A stretch of 12,689 nt of DNA from an uncultured Collinsella sp. Lineage in GTDB: Bacteria > Actinomycetota > Coriobacteriia > Coriobacteriales > Coriobacteriaceae. The stretch covers positions 1 through 12,689 of the forward strand of contig URBM01000050.1 of the NCBI GenBank assembly GCA_900545995.1. The letters run 5' to 3'. This document shows positions 1 to 7,509 of this stretch, in pieces; within the stretch, counting starts at the first letter, position 1; each line of letters opens with the position of its first letter. The notes under the pieces were generated by a model. That model ran no database searches. It saw nothing but the letters and a program-made list of their open reading frames with translations, and had not been told where the DNA came from. The translations under genes were made by a program, and so were the position numbers.

Positions 1-49
1 ATCTACACGAGCCTTATCGTCGGCAGCGTCAGATGTGTATAAGAGACAG
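1..49. other. Nextera i5-side sequencing adapter (contamination)
   Basis: This is not genomic sequence. It reads as the end of the P5 oligo (ATCTACAC), an 8-base index GAGCCTTA, the Nextera read-1 tail TCGTCGGCAGCGTC, and the 19-bp Tn5 mosaic end at 31-49. From memory the index matches S521 of the Nextera XT v2 set. Genomic sequence begins at base 50. Any protein called through here gains an artefactual tail such as SVSYTHLTLPTIRLV. Confidence 0.98.
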
Positions 50-578
50 AACCGGCGCTTGCCAGCAGGCCGGCGCCGGCCAGAGTCACAACCTCGCCAG
101 CACGCATCACGACTTCGCCGGCATGGGCCTCCTCGGCGGCAGAGCGAACGTTCTTCCCCATCTTGGCCGGCGCCAAAAACCTCACACGCGAGCCCTCGTT
201 GCCGTCACCGTCGAGCACATCGACGATCTCGTACTTCACCACGGCATCGGCACCCTCGGGCACCGGCGCGCCCGTCATGATGCGGACCGTCTCGCCCGCG
301 CCGATTGCGTCCCCAAACACATGACCCGCGGCCTCATGTCCGATAACATCGAGCGTCACCGGCGCCTCGCCAGATGCCTGCGCCAAGTCCGCCGAGCGCA
401 CGGCATACCCGTCCATGGCGCTGTTGGCAAACGGCGAGATGTCGATATCGGCCACCGCGTCCTCGGCCAAGGGAAGACCGGCGGCCTGCCACACGGGAAT
501 CTCGACGAGATCGGTCGGAGCAACGTGCGACAGAACAATCGACTGCGCGTCCTCCAGCGGAATGAGTTTCTCTGCCAT
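50..578 (-). CDS. moeA: Molybdopterin molybdenumtransferase MoeA, N-terminal part (cut by contig end)
   Basis: MoeA inserts molybdate into adenylylated molybdopterin in the last step of molybdenum cofactor synthesis in the cytoplasm. About 176 residues remain of a family that is usually near 400. The N-terminal half carries the family hallmarks: FANSAMDGYA near residues 50-59, and RIMTGAPVPEGADAVV near residues 99-114. The start was set at ATG 578 because AAGAGG lies five bases upstream of it; a GTG two codons earlier would overlap that ribosome binding site. The reading frame runs straight into the adapter at base 49, so the missing C-terminal domains are an assembly effect, not a biological truncation. 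The gene is divergent from the CLC transporter, with about 210 bases between the starts. No other cofactor genes are visible because the contig ends. Family assignment is secure; MoeA versus a closely related MoeA-like paralogue cannot be settled from the fragment. Confidence 0.93.
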
Positions 579-637
579 ATGCACCTCTTAATGCCACGGC
601 GCACAACAGGGGCGCCGATTCTTTATGCTTGTCTCAG

Positions 638-643
638 TATAAT
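638..643 (+). promoter_or_regulatory. Possible -10 box (TATAAT) for the CLC gene
   Basis: A perfect TATAAT sits in the divergent gap, with no convincing -35 about 17 bases upstream. The opposite strand reads TATACT at 636-641, so moeA could use an overlapping -10. A second TATAAT at 754-759 lies about 30 bases before the CLC start and is an equally possible site. These are sequence matches only. Confidence 0.3.
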
Positions 644-665
644 CCCCCGACGCACGACCGCGACT

Positions 666-704
666 CGGCCTGCACCCGCAAATACACCTGTCAGTTGCAG
701 GCCG
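666..704 (+). repeat. Perfect 9-bp inverted repeat in the CLC leader
   Basis: CGGCCTGCA at 666-674 pairs with TGCAGGCCG at 696-704, leaving a 21-base loop. It lies between the possible promoter at 638 and the CLC start at 789, so it could form in the mRNA leader. There is no T-run after it. I looked for the conserved blocks of the fluoride (crcB) riboswitch here and did not see them. Its role is unknown. Confidence 0.4.
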
Positions 705-788
705 CGAAACAGAATGGAAACCAACCCACCGGCTCGTCGCGTTTACCGCGTTTTATAATGCTTGCGTTGCAACCTAAAAGAGGAACGT

Positions 789-2210
789 ATGGCTCATAAC
801 GACAAACCCGAAAGCGCAAACGAAGCGCAGGATCATTCCCAGCCGCTCGACGAAGGCGGTTTTTTCTCTCTGAACGACGTCATCGCGGCAGGCAGGCATC
901 AGCTCACCCGCTCTGAGCATCTCTTGGCTGCCGACACGCGCCGCAACGCCCGCAACCTACTCGCGAGCGCCAAGTTGCTCGCACTCGTCGTCATCGTCTC
1001 GCTCGCCATGGGCGTTGCCGCTTGGGCGTTTTTGGCCTCGTTGAATATCGCGACCGACTATCGCGAGCAGCATGCGTGGATTTACGCGCTGCTTCCCGTT
1101 GTGGGCGTTGTCACCGCATGGGTGTACAAAAACCACGGTCTCGCCGCCAAACGCGGTAACAACCTGGTCATCGACTCCGCTCTGGGCACCCGCCTCATCC
1201 ATATGCGCATGGCCGTCCTCACCTTCGTCTGCTCCACGCTCACGCACCTAACGGGCGGATCGGCCGGTCGCGAGGGAGCTGCGGTGCAGATTGGCGGCAC
1301 CATCGCCAGCAACATCTCGAGCCTCGCCCACCTCAAAAAGCATGACCACCACGACCTCATGCTCGCCGGCATCTCGTCGGCCTTTGGCGCCGTATTCGGC
1401 TCGCCCCTTGCCGGGGCTTTCTTTGGCATGGAGATGTGCTTTATCGGCAAGATCGACTACACCGCGGGCATCTACTGCCTGGTCGCCTCGTTTACCGGCT
1501 ACTTTACATCACTCGCCCTAGGTACCGAGTACGAGGCGAATGTCATCGCCAGCGTTCCCGCTATGACGCCCAAAACGGTCGTCATCGTTGTTATCAGCGC
1601 AATTATCTTCGGTCTGACGGCACGCCTCTTTGCCTGGTCGGTTCGAACCGTCAAGAGCCTCTACGGTCGCTTTATCACCAATTACCTCGTTCGCGCACTC
1701 ATCGGCGCACTCGTGGTTTTGGCCGCCTATGCCCTCCTCGACGCCTGGAACTACGCCGGCCTTTCCACGTGGCTTTCCGGCGCCGGATTTGCCGGCAACA
1801 CCACCCTGGCGGACGCAGCCATCAAGTTGGTCGTCACAGCGCTTACCCTGGGCGCGGGCTTCCAAGGCGGCGAGGTCACGCCCCTGTTTGGCATCGGTGC
1901 GGCGCTCGGCGGCTGGATAGGTTGCCTCGTCGGAATCGATCCCAGCTTTCTGGCAGCGCTGGGCATGCTCGGCGTGTTCTGCGCCGGCCTTAACGTGCCT
2001 ATCACCACCTGTATGATGGCCATCGACCTGTTCCACGGCACGGCTGCCGGGTTCTTTGTCATCGTGGCCTTTATCAGCTACCTAACCGCCGGACACCGCG
2101 GCGTGTACCCCGCCCAGCGCATTATCTCGCCCAAGCGCCGTTCGCTTATTGTAGATGAGGGCGGTACGGTAGCGGATGCTATCGAGCGCCACAACGACCT
2201 GATAGAGTAG
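789..2210 (+). CDS. CLC-family anion transporter, probable CLC-F fluoride/proton antiporter
   Basis: A 473-residue multi-pass membrane protein of the CLC family. The filter motifs are those of the fluoride-exporting CLC-F branch rather than chloride CLCs: GNNLVID at residues 123-129 in place of GSGIP, GREGAAVQIGG at 160-170 with gating glutamate E162, and GGEVTPLFGIGA at 360-371 in place of the usual GGIFAP. The central tyrosine is likely Y440 in GHRGVYPAQ. In the CLC-F proteins I know, the Asn or Met at the first motif and the Glu/Thr of the third are diagnostic. A soluble N-terminus of about 60 residues precedes the first membrane segment; there are no CBS domains after the last. ATG 789 was chosen because AGAGGA lies just upstream; a TTG at 762 would add nine residues without a ribosome binding site. 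The expected job is expelling fluoride from the cytoplasm. The alternative is a chloride or other anion exchanger. CLC family is certain, fluoride specificity inferred. Confidence 0.9.
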   Translation: MAHNDKPESANEAQDHSQPLDEGGFFSLNDVIAAGRHQLTRSEHLLAADTRRNARNLLASAKLLALVVIVSLAMGVAAWAFLASLNIATDYREQHAWIYALLPVVGVVTAWVYKNHGLAAKRGNNLVIDSALGTRLIHMRMAVLTFVCSTLTHLTGGSAGREGAAVQIGGTIASNISSLAHLKKHDHHDLMLAGISSAFGAVFGSPLAGAFFGMEMCFIGKIDYTAGIYCLVASFTGYFTSLALGTEYEANVIASVPAMTPKTVVIVVISAIIFGLTARLFAWSVRTVKSLYGRFITNYLVRALIGALVVLAAYALLDAWNYAGLSTWLSGAGFAGNTTLADAAIKLVVTALTLGAGFQGGEVTPLFGIGAALGGWIGCLVGIDPSFLAALGMLGVFCAGLNVPITTCMMAIDLFHGTAAGFFVIVAFISYLTAGHRGVYPAQRIISPKRRSLIVDEGGTVADAIERHNDLIE

Positions 2211-2297
2211 ACGTAAGTATTCGACGTGCAGCCACAATCGGGGGCAATTCGACCTGAGCGCGACCGCACCGTCACGTCATACGCCGGGAGTCGCCCC

Positions 2298-3260
2298 ATG
2301 CACGCAACTGATTTTGGCCTCACGCTCATCATCGCCAACCCAGCCGCCCAGTCGGGTGCGGCGCGCGAAGTTGCCGAGCGCCTGCAACGCTTTATGGACA
2401 TGACTGCACGCGCATCCCAGTTTGACCTGGTGCTAACCGAGCGCATGGGACACGCCAAGGAGCTTGCCGCACAGGCTCAGGGCTATCGCACCGTTATCGC
2501 CCTTGGCGGCGACGGCGTGATTCACGAGGTCGTCAACGGGCTTATGACGCAGGATGAGGCGGTCCGCCCCGCTCTCGCCATCCTACCCGTGGGCTCCGGC
2601 AACGATTTTGCCCAAACACTCGGCATCGACGATTTCTCCGGTAAGAATTTTGGCGCGCTGCTCTCCTGCGAGCTGCAGCGTCAGGACATCGGGCGCATTC
2701 GCTCATGGAACCCCGCAAGCGGTAGCGGCGAGGCTTCCGTTGAGTACTACGACCAGACGCTTTCGATCGGCATCGATGCCGCCATCGGCCTGGGCACCAC
2801 CGAGCTGCGCAAAAAGACGGGTCTCGCCGGCGCTCCGCTCTACACTCTCTCGGGACTTGAGCAGTTTGGCCTACGCTATCGCAATTACCCCATGACAGCC
2901 AGCTTTGACGGCGCGCCCGCCGAGCGCGTGAGGGCGATCATCATGGCGATTCAGCTGGGCCCCACGTATGGCTCGGGCTATCGTATCTGCCCCGATGCCG
3001 ACCCCTGCGACGGCATGCTCGACGTCTGCTACGCCTGCGGCCCCGTCCCTCGCGCGGTTGCCCTGCCTATGTTTCTTTCGGCTAAGGACGGCCACCATAC
3101 CAAGTTGCCACCGGTTCGCATGCGCCGATGCCGCCATGCCGCGCTCACCTTGGAGGAGCCCGACTACCCCATCCAGGCCGACGGCGAGCCCGTTGTCGCC
3201 TCACGCATCGAGGTCGACATCCTCGCCGGCGCCCTCGAGGTCTGGCACCCCACCCGCTAA
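2298..3260 (+). CDS. Diacylglycerol kinase family lipid kinase (DagK/YegS/BmrU type)
   Basis: A 320-residue cytoplasmic or membrane-peripheral kinase that would phosphorylate a lipid such as diacylglycerol using ATP, feeding phospholipid turnover. The catalytic domain shows IIANP near residues 11-15, the nucleotide-binding GGDGVIHEVVNGL at 70-82, and PVGSGNDFA at 97-105, where most relatives have PxGTxNDFA. The C-terminal half (QADGEPV, then IEVDIL) matches the second domain of the family, and total length is typical. The start was set at ATG 2298, seven bases after GGGAG; an in-frame GTG at 2226 would add 24 residues with no family resemblance. It follows the CLC gene by 87 bases on the same strand, so co-transcription is possible, and no terminator is visible between them. 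Substrate is not decided by sequence: DagK and YegS-like specificities share these motifs. Confidence 0.9.
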   Translation: MHATDFGLTLIIANPAAQSGAAREVAERLQRFMDMTARASQFDLVLTERMGHAKELAAQAQGYRTVIALGGDGVIHEVVNGLMTQDEAVRPALAILPVGSGNDFAQTLGIDDFSGKNFGALLSCELQRQDIGRIRSWNPASGSGEASVEYYDQTLSIGIDAAIGLGTTELRKKTGLAGAPLYTLSGLEQFGLRYRNYPMTASFDGAPAERVRAIIMAIQLGPTYGSGYRICPDADPCDGMLDVCYACGPVPRAVALPMFLSAKDGHHTKLPPVRMRRCRHAALTLEEPDYPIQADGEPVVASRIEVDILAGALEVWHPTR

Positions 3261-3267
3261 CCCCACC

Positions 3268-3338
3268 TAAGTTGCGGTGAAATAGGGACTGTCTTACGGC
3301 TTTAGCTGCATAAACAGTCCCTATTTCACCGCAACTTA
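3268..3338. repeat. Perfect 25-bp inverted repeat filling a convergent gap (REPIN-like)
   Basis: The arms at 3268-3292 and 3314-3338 are exact reverse complements over 25 bases, around a 21-base loop. The inner end of each arm carries AGGGACTGT/ACAGTCCCT. The element occupies nearly all of the 86 bases between the stop codons of the lipid kinase and the ArfB-like gene. There is no T-run on either side, so it is not a standard intrinsic terminator, though so long a hairpin could block read-through or protect both mRNA 3' ends. The core resembles that of the palindrome at 3753-3783. Confidence 0.9.
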
Positions 3339-3346
3339 CGAGGAGG

Positions 3347-3727
3347 CTATTCCTCCCCGCCCGGCTTGCGACGGTTGGCCTTTTTAATGGCGTTGAAGTG
3401 CTTGTCATTAAGCCTGCGCTGGCGAGAGCGCTGAGGCACCTTGGTCTTTACGCGTCGACGCGGTGGACGCCCGCGACGCTCAAGCTCAGCGCGCAGCTTA
3501 CGCAGGCAGCTCGCGCGATTCTGAAACTGGCTGCGGCTCTCACGCGCCGTCACGACAATCCCCGTGGGCCCATGTTTCATGCGCACCGCAGAGTCCGTCG
3601 TGTTCACGCCCTGCCCACCCGGACCCGTCGCGCGAAACACCTGTACCTCGCAATCGCGCGCCAGCTCCTCAACCGACATCTCGGCAAAGCGCGCATACTC
3701 GCGCCAGCCCATCTTGTTCTCGTCCAT
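3347..3727 (-). CDS. ArfB/YaeJ-like ribosome rescue peptidyl-tRNA hydrolase (RF-1 domain)
   Basis: A 126-residue protein with a single release-factor catalytic domain. GPGGQGVNTTDSAV at residues 35-48 holds the GGQ (37-39) that enters the peptidyl transferase centre and hydrolyses peptidyl-tRNA. ESRSQFQNR follows as in ArfB. The tail is strongly basic, with an RRRVKTK stretch, then SRQRRLNDK and KKANRRK, like the ArfB tail that occupies the empty mRNA channel of stalled ribosomes. There is no codon-recognition domain, so it is not RF1 or RF2. The start is ATG 3727, preceded by a strong GGGGAGGT at 3734-3741. It lies downstream of xpt on the same strand, with a terminator palindrome starting only 20 bases before the start, so its transcription is probably affected by that hairpin. 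The alternative is a PrfH-type rescue factor; length and tail favour ArfB. Confidence 0.85.
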   Translation of the reverse strand: MDENKMGWREYARFAEMSVEELARDCEVQVFRATGPGGQGVNTTDSAVRMKHGPTGIVVTARESRSQFQNRASCLRKLRAELERRGRPPRRRVKTKVPQRSRQRRLNDKHFNAIKKANRRKPGGEE

Positions 3728-3747
3728 ATCAACACCTCCCCTCATAC

Positions 3748-3783
3748 AAAAAATGTGACAAAGGGACAGTCCCTTTGTCACAT
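3748..3783 (-). terminator. Palindromic intrinsic terminator after xpt
   Basis: A 15-bp perfect palindrome with a single centre base (3753-3783, core AGGGAC A GTCCCT) is followed on the minus strand by six T residues (3753-3748). It lies 28 bases after the xpt stop and 20 bases before the ArfB-like ATG. The same AGGGAC core recurs in the inverted repeat at 3268-3338, so this terminator may be made of a dispersed repeat. Confidence 0.85.
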
Positions 3784-3810
3784 CGCATACCAATCGCTTG
3801 TGTTGCGCGC

Positions 3811-4389
3811 TTAGGCGAAGGTGATCTCGCCGTTCTCGCAGTCCATATCGGCGATACGGGCCAAGCTCTCAACGCGGAAGCCGCGCTTACGGAGCTTATC
3901 GCCGCCGCCCTGGAAGCCCTTCTCAACGGCAATGCCAATGCCGGCAACTTCGGCGCCCGCAGCCTCGCAGATCTTAATAAGGCCCTCAAGCGCGCAGCCG
4001 TTGGCCAGGAAGTCGTCGATAATCAGGACCTTATCGCCCTCGGACAGAAAGCGCTTGCCGACAATGACCGGGTACTCCTTCTGCTTGGTAAAGGAATAGA
4101 TGGTCGTGGCATACTGCTCGCCGTCAAGGTTGATGGACTGGGCCTTCTTTGCAAAGACCACCGGCACGCCGCCAAAATGCTGAGCTGCGATGCAGGCCAT
4201 ACCAATACCCGAAGCCTCAATCGTCAGGATCTTGTTGATCTCGACACCCTCGAACAGACGGGCCCATTCGGCGCCCATGTGGTCGAACAGCTCAACGTCG
4301 CACTGGTGGTTGAGGAAGGCATCAACCTTAAGGACGTTACCGGCCTTTACGATGCCGTCATGGCGAATACGATCCTCAAGCTCCTGCAT
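3811..4389 (-). CDS. xpt: Xanthine phosphoribosyltransferase
   Basis: A 192-residue cytoplasmic enzyme that joins xanthine to PRPP to form XMP in purine salvage. The N-terminal block around LKVDAFLNHQCD (residues 20-31) is typical of Xpt, and the PRPP-binding loop is VLIIDDFLANG at 121-131, with the two adjacent aspartates. FAKK at 79-82 and EKGFQGGGDKLRKRGF towards the end also fit the family, and length is full. ATG 4389 has AAGGGG seven bases upstream. The 160-base gap to the MFS gene upstream shows neither a purine riboswitch core nor a good terminator, so xpt may be read through from the exporter or have a weak promoter of its own. Its 3' end is marked by the palindromic terminator. A generic PRTase-fold regulator such as PurR is excluded by length, since PurR carries an extra N-terminal domain. 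Confidence 0.95.
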   Translation of the reverse strand: MQELEDRIRHDGIVKAGNVLKVDAFLNHQCDVELFDHMGAEWARLFEGVEINKILTIEASGIGMACIAAQHFGGVPVVFAKKAQSINLDGEQYATTIYSFTKQKEYPVIVGKRFLSEGDKVLIIDDFLANGCALEGLIKICEAAGAEVAGIGIAVEKGFQGGGDKLRKRGFRVESLARIADMDCENGEITFA

Positions 4390-4549
4390 GGCGCAACCCC
4401 TTCTCGCGGCAACGATACCGCGCGATTAATAAACGTTGTTCGATAGTCTACCACGGACCGACCCCCGCCCGCCCCACAAGCCGCATCGCACTATAAAGCT
4501 GCAAGACCAGTAGATAGGCCCGATTCGTGGCAGACAGCCTCCCAACACG

Positions 4550-5854
4550 CTAATGCCGGGTGCGCGTCCTCACCAAACGTACCAATGTGAGCGCAAAGCC
4601 CACGGTAGCAACGGCCATCAGCACATAGAATACCAAACGAAAGCCAAAGAGGAACACGTCCGGACGACCCGCCACATAGCTCGTGACCGTCTTGCCCATC
4701 GCCGCGCTCGTCTGTCCATACAGGATGCGCGACGCCGCCGTAATACCCAGCGCTATGCCCGCATAGCGCGCCAAGCTGCTCAAGCTGCCCGCAAAGCCAA
4801 GCGCCTCACGCGGAGCCGAACCCATATACAGCGAATTATTGGGGCTCTGGAAGATCGACGTGCCGCACGACATAAACGCGACGCAGCACACAATCATCAA
4901 GATGGAAGAGTGCTCGTCAAGCGTGCTCACCGCAAAGAGACCGCACACGTACACGCCCAGGCCAACGGCCGTGGGCGCTTCACAACCAACACGGTCGGAC
5001 ACCGAGCCCGAAAGCGGGCCCACAAAGGCATTCACGACCGGCATCGCCAAAAACAACAGGCCGGAGATATCGGAGCTAAAGCCGTGGGCATCCTGAAAGT
5101 AGAACGGCAGCACAAACTCGGAGGCACCGATACCCACGAACACGATAAGCATGCAAGCCAGGTTAATCGTGAAAGCCGAGCTCGCAAAGCAGCGACGCGC
5201 CGCCTCTGTCAACGGCATAGGGCGTTCGCCAGCCTCCGGCTTCACATGCGGCAGCGTATAGAGTCCCACGATAAACGAGATTACGCCAATGGGCAGATTG
5301 ATAAGGAAGATGCTCTCCCAGGGAAAGCTCGCCACCAGCACGCCGCCGAGCACGGGGCCGCACATCATGCCAAGAGCCACAAAGGTCGCCAGAATGCCCA
5401 TGGCACGGCCGCGCTCACGCGCCGGAAACGACTCGGTGATGATGCCCATATTGTTGGCCATCGCGGCGGCACAGCCAATGCCCTGCACGAAACGCGCCAA
5501 GATAAGCACCTCGAGCGAAGCCGAAAGCCCGCAAAGCAACGAGCCACCCGTAAAGACGATTACACCAAGCTGGAACACATTCACCTTGCCGCGCACATCG
5601 CCCAAGCGGCCAAACGGCAGCATGGCGACGCACGTCGCGAGCAGATACACCGAGCTCACGAGCTGAATGCGGTCGAGACCCACCCCCAGCTCCTTTTGCA
5701 TCACTGGGAGCGCCACCGTCACGATGCTCGCATCCAGACACGCCATAAAGGTCATGACGAGCACGGTGAACAGAATCGCCCATTTATTCTTACCGTGGGT
5801 GTCGCCCTCTAGGGCAATGTGCTCGCGGCGCAGCTGCTCTGCAGTTTTCTCCAT
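4550..5854 (-). CDS. MFS multidrug exporter, DHA2 (EmrB/QacA) type
   Basis: A 434-residue inner-membrane proton-driven exporter. LDASIVTVALP at residues 40-50 is the DHA2 motif of the first membrane segment, GRLGDVRGK at 82-90 is the loop motif A, and MCGPVLGG is the antiporter motif C. The N-terminus is short and charged and the rest alternates hydrophobic segments. DHA2 members often have 14 segments and around 480-520 residues; at 434 this one is on the short side and may have 12. ATG 5854 is preceded by GAAAGGA with five bases of spacing. The upstream gene's terminator (5880-5927) isolates it from metY, so it should have its own promoter in the narrow space before the start or rely on read-through. 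No regulator gene of the TetR or MarR type is adjacent. The substrate cannot be read from sequence. Confidence 0.9.
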   Translation of the reverse strand: MEKTAEQLRREHIALEGDTHGKNKWAILFTVLVMTFMACLDASIVTVALPVMQKELGVGLDRIQLVSSVYLLATCVAMLPFGRLGDVRGKVNVFQLGVIVFTGGSLLCGLSASLEVLILARFVQGIGCAAAMANNMGIITESFPARERGRAMGILATFVALGMMCGPVLGGVLVASFPWESIFLINLPIGVISFIVGLYTLPHVKPEAGERPMPLTEAARRCFASSAFTINLACMLIVFVGIGASEFVLPFYFQDAHGFSSDISGLLFLAMPVVNAFVGPLSGSVSDRVGCEAPTAVGLGVYVCGLFAVSTLDEHSSILMIVCCVAFMSCGTSIFQSPNNSLYMGSAPREALGFAGSLSSLARYAGIALGITAASRILYGQTSAAMGKTVTSYVAGRPDVFLFGFRLVFYVLMAVATVGFALTLVRLVRTRTRH

Positions 5855-5879
5855 GTATATCCTTTCTATCGTGCAACGC

Positions 5880-5927
5880 AAAAACGGGACCCCAATCGCC
5901 TACAAACGGACACGATCGGGGTCCCGC
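5880..5927 (-). terminator. Intrinsic terminator after the O-acetylhomoserine sulfhydrylase gene
   Basis: Arms 5886-5899 and 5914-5927 pair over 14 bp. The one imperfect position is an A/C mismatch on the plus strand but a G-U wobble on the minus strand. The minus strand then reads six T residues (5885-5880). Strand asymmetry and the T-run both point to termination of the minus-strand gene ending at 5996. Confidence 0.88.
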
Positions 5928-5995
5928 CTACGGAATCGGAACTATGAGGACGTCGTCAGCCGAAAAGCCGTCCCACGCCTCGCACGCACGCTAGC

Positions 5996-7279
5996 CTAGC
6001 ACTGCTCGAGCGCCTGCTCAAGGTCGGCAATCAGATCGGCTGTGTCCTCGAGGCCGCACGACAGGCGCACCATGTCGGCGGAGATGCCACAGGCGATGAG
6101 CTCCTCATCGTTCATCTGGCGATGGGTAGCGTTTGCCGGATGCAAGCAGCAGGTGCGCGCATCGGCCACGTGCGTGGCGATCTGGGCGAGCTTAAGGCTC
6201 TTCATAAAGGTCTCGGCCGCCGCGCGACCACCGTTAAAGCCAAAGCTCACAACGCCGCAGGTACCGTTGGGCATGTACTTCTGAGCCATGTCATAGTACT
6301 TATCGCCCTCCAGACCCGGATAGCTCACGAAGCGTACCTTGGGATGGCTCTGCAGGAACTTGGCAACGGCCAGGCCGTTCTCGCAATGACGCGGCATGCG
6401 CACATGAAGGCTCTCGAGCGAGCTGTTCAGGAAGAAGGCCGCCTGCGGATTCTGCATAGGACCAAGATCGCGCATGAGCTGAGCGGTTGCCTTGGTAATG
6501 AAGGCACCCTCGCGACCAAACTTCTCGGCATAGGTCACGCCGTGGTAGCTCTCATCGGGCGTGGTAAGACCCGGGAACTTGTCCGCATGAGCCATCCAGT
6601 CAAACTGGCCGTGGTCAACGATCACGCCGCCCAGGTAGGCAGCATGTCCATCCATGTACTTGGTGGTGGAGTGCGTAACGATGTCGGCACCCCACTCAAA
6701 GGGACGGCACATCACGGGCGTCGGGAAGGTGTTGTCGACCATCAGCGGCACGCCGTGGTCATGAGCGGCCTTGGCAAAGCGCTCAATATCGAGCACGGCA
6801 AGGGCGGGGTTGGCAATCGTCTCGCCAAAGACGAGCTTGGTATTGGGCTCAAAGGCTGCCTCGAGCTCCTCATCGGTGCAGTCGGGGGCGACGAACGTGC
6901 AGGTCACGCCCATGCGGCCCATGGTGTGGGCGAGCAGGTTATACGTACCGCCGTAAATGGCAGAGCTCGCGACCACATGATCGCCGGCACCGGCCACGTT
7001 AAAGATCGCGAGGAAGTTCGCAGCCATGCCCGAGCTCGTGAGCATCGCAGCGGTGCCGCCCTCCATCTCACAGATCTTGGCGGCAACCAGATCGCACGTG
7101 GGGTTCTGCAGGCGGCTGTAGAAGTAGCCCGACTCCTCCAGGTCAAACAGCTTGCCCATATGCTCCGACGTGTCGTACTTCCACGTGGTGGACTGGTAGA
7201 TGGGCACCTGGCGCGGCTCGGCATCTCCCGGGTGATAGCCGCCTTGAACACATGTAGTACCGATGGTCTGCTCGCTCAT
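5996..7279 (-). CDS. metY: O-acetylhomoserine sulfhydrylase (MetY-type, PLP-dependent)
   Basis: A 427-residue cytoplasmic PLP enzyme of the Cys/Met metabolism family, expected to make homocysteine from O-acetylhomoserine and sulfide in methionine synthesis. YSRLQNPT at residues 54-61 contributes the phosphate-contacting Tyr/Arg from the neighbouring subunit, SSGMAA at 82-87 follows the family pattern, VDNTF is at 181-185, and the Schiff-base lysine is K207 in HSTTKYMDGH. The segment around PDESYHGVTY and the length near 430 favour MetY over MetB/MetC, which are about 380-400. ATG 7279 has AAGGGAG six bases upstream. No SAM riboswitch or other methionine-sensing leader is recognisable in the upstream gap, so regulation is not shown. 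The gene is monocistronic by its own terminator. Activity as a methionine gamma-lyase-like enzyme cannot be excluded from sequence. Confidence 0.92.
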   Translation of the reverse strand: MSEQTIGTTCVQGGYHPGDAEPRQVPIYQSTTWKYDTSEHMGKLFDLEESGYFYSRLQNPTCDLVAAKICEMEGGTAAMLTSSGMAANFLAIFNVAGAGDHVVASSAIYGGTYNLLAHTMGRMGVTCTFVAPDCTDEELEAAFEPNTKLVFGETIANPALAVLDIERFAKAAHDHGVPLMVDNTFPTPVMCRPFEWGADIVTHSTTKYMDGHAAYLGGVIVDHGQFDWMAHADKFPGLTTPDESYHGVTYAEKFGREGAFITKATAQLMRDLGPMQNPQAAFFLNSSLESLHVRMPRHCENGLAVAKFLQSHPKVRFVSYPGLEGDKYYDMAQKYMPNGTCGVVSFGFNGGRAAAETFMKSLKLAQIATHVADARTCCLHPANATHRQMNDEELIACGISADMVRLSCGLEDTADLIADLEQALEQC

Positions 7280-7509
7280 ATCTAGCTCCCTTGCCTGGGT
7301 TACGTTTCATTCGGTTCACGATACCGCTACCCTGCACCCCTCTCAACCCATCACCAAGGTAGGTTATGGGACTAATTGATCAGGGGTATTTATCTCAAGC
7401 CTTGGGCATTTGCTCGATAGATAAAAACGAGGCATACATGAAGCTCTCGATGATTACATGCCCCGTCACGGGTACCATAGGCGAGTACACCGTGACCAAG
7501 GAGACAACG
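7280..7509. other. Divergent intergenic region with possible leader structure
   Basis: This 230-base gap separates the metY start (minus) from the C_GCAxxG_C_C gene (plus). On the plus strand short complementary pairs are nested: ACCCCT near 7338 with AGGGGT near 7384, CCCAT near 7349 with ATGGG near 7366, and CCAAGG near 7355 with CCTTGG near 7401. They are mutually exclusive in part. In frame with the downstream gene, ATG 7438 opens 24 codons that lead directly into its start. No known riboswitch core was recognised. Confidence 0.35.

Noticed and set aside
33..758. Plus-strand open frame starting MCIRDR at the left end
   Set aside because: Its first codons lie in the Tn5 mosaic end and the rest is antisense to moeA.
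579..788. Fluoride (crcB) riboswitch ahead of the CLC-F-like gene
   Set aside because: The conserved GATG and CCTAC-type blocks and the pseudoknot pairing were not found by eye; only an unrelated 9-bp inverted repeat is present.
4390..4549. Purine riboswitch ahead of xpt
   Set aside because: The conserved junction sequences of the purine riboswitch are absent and no three-way junction is apparent.
4553..5812. Long plus-strand open frame (419 codons) opposite the MFS gene
   Set aside because: Its product is Arg/His/Ala-rich low-complexity sequence typical of an antisense shadow in GC-rich DNA; the minus-strand MFS protein has clear family motifs.
6122..7285. Plus-strand open frame (387 codons) opposite metY
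   Set aside because: No ribosome binding site or family resemblance; it is a shadow of the PLP enzyme.
7280..7365. SAM riboswitch ahead of metY
   Set aside because: No SAM-I, SAM-II or SAM-IV core could be recognised on the minus strand.
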